Shown: positions 9,001 to 10,041 of the stretch, piece after piece
How the letters are laid out: each line of letters opens with the position of its first letter
How positions within the stretch are numbered: the first letter of the stretch is position 1
Origin: Chloromonas sp. AAM2
Taxonomy: Eukaryota; Chlorophyta; Chlorophyceae; Chlamydomonadales; Chlamydomonadaceae
Direction: 5' to 3'
NCBI GenBank assembly: GCA_004335635.1
Contig: QAXH01006566.1
Coordinates: forward strand, 2,037 to 12,077
DNA length: 10,041 bases
Program-made: the position numbers and the translations under genes
Notes under the pieces: model-generated
The model's input: only the letters and a program-made list of their open reading frames with translations
What the model was told of the DNA's origin: nothing
Database searches by the model: none

Positions 9001-9565
9001 CAGACCAACATTTGCTGCTACGAGTTTTGCCACAACTGGCACGAAATTGACAGCAGTGCAGTGCAGCAGTAGCTTACCTCCATGGCATGCATGCTGTATA
9101 GCATGGCAATGCTCTTGGATGATTAGGGGCCAACCTCAGAGGCCTGCACAGCACAATGTACATTACAGCACATGGGGCACCCTAGCTATGGACAAGTGCT
9201 GCAATGAACCACTGGCATCCAACCATGCTGCTGTTACCACCCACCCCACACCAGGCATCGTACCTGGTCGTGCTTATGCCAGTGCACTTCATGCTGGCGT
9301 GCTGCACATCAATTTGAACAGTGCGGCAGTGCCTGCAGACAGTGAGCAACGGGGCATAACCCTATCTGACCTGTCAGCCGCATGGCGCCACCCTTGTGCA
9401 TGCATGCCAAGGCCAGCTGCTCAGCCAGGGAACCCAGAAGTCGAAGCAATTCAGCAGTCACTACCAAATGCAGCAGTCACTGCTGATCGTGGGAATGTGC
9501 AATCGCATAACTCACCGATACTGTTGTGAGGGCTGCAGGCATCGTTGCCCTGATCGCAATTGCAT
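5053..9565 (-). CDS. Crinkler/RHS-type P-loop NTPase fused to PD-(D/E)XK-like nuclease (11-exon model)
   Basis: Exons are 9516-9565, 9264-9332, 9078-9143, 8871-8971, 8542-8706, 8158-8193, 7510-7737, 7077-7263, 6690-6783, 6215-6475 and 5053-6036, totalling 2241 bases and 746 residues. All introns are GT-AG and all junctions keep frame. Domains in order: Pro/Arg-rich N-terminus (1-95), coiled coil (about 102-150), helical lead-in (163-238), P-loop NTPase (about 239-420: GTPGIGKT 241-248, VYDG 303-306, LVVSSP 321-326, GVPR 383-386), linker, nuclease domain (about 570-690; Asp589, Glu607, Gln610, Lys617) and an acidic tail (about 708-734). In this family the NTPase is coupled to a DNA-cleaving domain; members are secreted or nuclear effectors, or transposon-associated genes. 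The first three exons are weaker; an alternative ATG at 9088 gives 688 residues. The frame is intact. Cellular role is inferred from family. Confidence 0.8.
6215..6475 (-). CDS. Exon 10: end of the NTPase, GVPR motif
   Basis: It has 87 whole codons, phase 0 on both sides. MPRWSLEEI is the conserved MPxWSxEE segment, and LFRYYSGVPRFVL carries the GxPR signature, probably an arginine that senses or contacts nucleotide. Both are seen in Crinkler/RHS proteins from many eukaryotes. The acceptor is ATGTTGCAG (6476) and the donor is GAG|GTGTGT (6214). Confidence 0.82.
6690..6783 (-). CDS. Exon 9: Walker-B-like and sensor strands
   Basis: It encodes WVYDGMEPDSLLMNWSKN followed by ILVVSSPNLERYK. VYDG gives the Asp expected at the end of the Walker B strand, and LVVSSP is the polar sensor strand typical of this NTPase class. 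It lies between the acceptor GGGTGCAG (6784) and the donor AAG|GTGTGT (6689). The split Trp codon from exon 8 is completed by its first base. Confidence 0.8.
7077..7263 (-). CDS. Exon 8: Walker A exon of the P-loop NTPase
   Basis: It encodes IGTPGIGKTVFAWWFIRHLA, a textbook Walker A loop followed by a helix, then the strand SVVYRKEKG. The GTPGIGKT form with a long hydrophobic helix and a VVYR-type strand is characteristic of Crinkler/RHS NTPases. The acceptor is GCTACACAG (7264), and the donor CTG|GTGAGA (7076) splits a Trp codon (phase 2). Confidence 0.85.
7510..7737 (-). CDS. Exon 7: helical lead-in to the NTPase
   Basis: It lies between the acceptor TTATTTGCAG (7738) and the donor CTGG|GTGAGT (7509), phase 1 on both sides. 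The 75 whole codons encode charged, mostly helical sequence (FFQALCDAKEELIDEGDE; VRKCWKEFRELIKRHGRC). The last residues form the strand that runs into the Walker A loop encoded by exon 8. Confidence 0.75.
7890..8250. repeat. Exact 16-base repeat in two neighbouring introns
   Basis: AACAGCGTGGACATGC occurs at 7890-7905 (intron 6) and 8235-8250 (intron 5), in the same orientation, with little similarity around it. It could be a remnant of a local duplication or a shared intronic element. Confidence 0.5.
8158..8193 (-). CDS. Exon 6: 36-base microexon
   Basis: It lies between the acceptor GTTGTGCAG (8194) and a strong donor AAAAG|GTAAGG (8157). It adds eleven whole codons (LAQAPKLAAAK) and keeps phase 1 on both sides, joining the coiled coil to the next helical exon. 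Its short length makes it easy to miss in automatic gene models. The flanking introns, 348 and 420 bases, are the longest in the gene. Confidence 0.65.
8455..8490. repeat. Perfect 18-base tandem duplication in intron 5
   Basis: ATGCATGCCGTTAGAGCT occurs twice back to back (8455-8472 and 8473-8490). It lies within the intron between the coiled-coil exon and the 36-base exon. Confidence 0.9.
8542..8706 (-). CDS. Exon 5: coiled coil
   Basis: It lies between the acceptor TGTTCACAG (8707) and the donor CAAG|GTGGGT (8541). It encodes a charged helical stretch with leucine heptads (MAVLRQEILGCKEDLVHLER, then AVQQRLAALEQNKGLLMQQ), broken by GTPAW. This probably allows self-association or bundling ahead of the NTPase. 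The residues upstream in the same open frame are hydrophobic and belong to the intron. Confidence 0.75.
8871..8971 (-). CDS. Exon 4: Pro/Arg-rich linker
   Basis: It lies between the acceptor GCTTGCAG (8972) and the donor CAG|GTGAGC (8870). Only one frame is open, and it joins exon 5 in phase 1. It encodes a flexible, proline- and arginine-rich stretch (RGAQRPAPRPPGSLGPQT), typical of a linker between an N-terminal header and a coiled coil. Confidence 0.65.
9078..9143 (-). CDS. Tentative exon 3 of the NTPase-nuclease gene
   Basis: The acceptor is TGCTGTGCAG at 9144 and the donor GAG|GTAAGC at 9077 is close to consensus. The 66-base exon enters and leaves in phase 2 with no stop. It contains an in-frame ATG at 9088, which would serve as the start if exons 1 and 2 are wrong. 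The encoded residues are Pro/Ala/Leu-rich and match no known domain. Confidence 0.5.
9264..9565 (-). CDS. Tentative exons 1 and 2 of the NTPase-nuclease gene (9516-9565 and 9264-9332)
   Basis: Exon 1 starts at an ATG at 9565 and ends at a strong donor (ATCG|GTGAGT, 9515). Exon 2 lies between the acceptor TGTCTGCAG (9333) and the donor CAG|GTACGA (9263). Both junctions are phase 2, and exon 2 is open only in the one frame that joins both neighbours. The encoded residues are basic and Cys-containing, with no recognised domain, signal peptide or membrane segment. The splice signals are the main support, so either exon could be untranslated or false. Confidence 0.4.
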
Positions 9566-9893
9566 TCCTCGATGGATGTTCAGCCCTCGTTGACTTTGTT
9601 TGCTCGGCGATGATGGGTTGGTTTGAACCGACGATCAAGCCACTTCGAGACGAAGGGCCCTAGCAATAGCCAAAGGTATGTGCAGAAAAGAAGCAGCAGC
9701 ACCACAGAAGCTGGCAAGCTTGTTGTCGCGGTGCAACCCTGAATGAGTCTGAGTCCACTATCTGCTGGTGACTCCACTATCTGTTGGTGGTTGGTGGTTC
9801 GAGGGAATGCTGTCATCAACCTGCAAAGCTGAGTTGTACTGTCACCATGGCCGTGATTCAATATCAAAAGCGCGTGCGTATTGTTTGCCTGCT
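9566..9893. other. Upstream flank of the NTPase-nuclease gene
   Basis: No clear promoter element is visible. A minus-strand open frame (9580-9867, 95 codons) has a membrane-like run SVVLLLLFCTYLWLLLG, and the plus strand across 9517-9663 also reads hydrophobic (IVALIAIAFLDG) before a TAG. Both cannot be real and neither joins the gene model in frame. Two 19-base near-copies (CCACTATCTG(C/T)TGGTG core) lie at 9752-9789. Confidence 0.35.
9752..9789. repeat. Near-perfect 19-base tandem duplication
   Basis: The units at 9752-9770 and 9771-9789 share the core CCACTATCTG(C/T)TGGTG and differ at two positions. It is non-coding and lies upstream of the nuclease gene. Confidence 0.85.
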
Positions 9894-10041
9894 ACAAGGT
9901 GTTGGGAGTACCAAGGAGGACACACTAGGCAAATTAGGCAAATTAGGCAAATTAGGCAGAAATCTGGGTAAGTCCTAGAGAGGAAGGAGAATGTGCAGTG
10001 GTTGCATACAGCAGGTACTCTATTGAAAAGCTACAACGCTG
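9894..10041. repeat. Second copy of the TAGGCA element (cut by the window edge)
   Basis: The copy opens with CAAGGTG and CCAAGGAG, then 3.7 units of TAGGCAAAT (9926-9960), then AGAGGAAGGAGAA and CATACAGCAGGTACTCT. These blocks occur in the same order and orientation as in the copy at 2748-2880. The right (inverted) arm, if present, lies beyond the window. Confidence 0.65.

Noticed and set aside
8939..9529. Plus-strand 196-codon frame
   Set aside because: It runs antisense to exons and introns that join in phase on the minus strand, and has no domain pattern.
5053..9565. Bacterial restriction or phage defence gene
   Set aside because: The NTPase and nuclease pieces are joined only after removal of ten spliceosomal-type introns, so the context is eukaryotic.
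9926..9960. Possible CRISPR-like or telomere-like array
   Set aside because: The units are 9 bases with no spacers, and the same array also occurs in inverted form at 2885-2911; this fits a dispersed eukaryotic repeat.

Overview
The window looks like nuclear DNA of a eukaryote. Both recognisable genes lie on the minus strand and read well only after removing short GT-AG introns (74 to 420 bases). Intergenic DNA is long and rich in degenerate repeats, and there are no operon-like overlaps or ribosome binding sites. Base composition is roughly balanced. The intron style (acceptors ending TTGCAG, GTGCAG or ACACAG) and the gene families would suit a green alga with a repeat-rich genome, but the lineage is an inference and another protist or a fungus is not excluded.

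Layout by coordinate. 1-2398 (minus) holds most of a gene encoding a SET-domain-like protein: a large first exon (1185-2398) with the SET-like domain, a 74-base intron, and a second exon that runs off the left edge and encodes a Tudor-like segment, a coiled coil and Cys-rich probable zinc-binding clusters. 2500-2911 holds GGTGCC-type degenerate repeats and a small hairpin element whose arms are arrays of a 9-base unit (TAGGCAAAT). About 3270-4000 is a field of degenerate repeats. 4000-5052 has no convincing gene and contains the downstream flank of the second gene.

5053-9565 (minus) is the main discovery. Eleven exons, with every intron bounded by GT-AG and every junction in phase, give a model of 746 residues: a Pro/Arg-rich N-terminus, a short coiled coil, a P-loop NTPase (GTPGIGKT, a VYDG Walker-B-like strand, an LVVSSP sensor strand and a GVPR motif) and a C-terminal PD-(D/E)XK-like nuclease domain with an acidic tail. 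This is the architecture of the Crinkler/RHS class of NTPase-nuclease proteins, known from oomycetes, fungi, trypanosomes and algae and linked to transposons and secreted effectors. The first three exons are the least certain part.

9894-10041 carries a second copy of the repeat seen at 2748-2911, in the same orientation, so the nuclease gene is flanked by related repeats about 7.1 kb apart. The two genes are head to tail on one strand, with the nuclease gene upstream. There is no direct evidence that they work together. A DNA-targeting NTPase-nuclease beside a chromatin-type protein, within repeats, could be accessory or transposon-associated cargo, but simple neighbourhood is equally possible.
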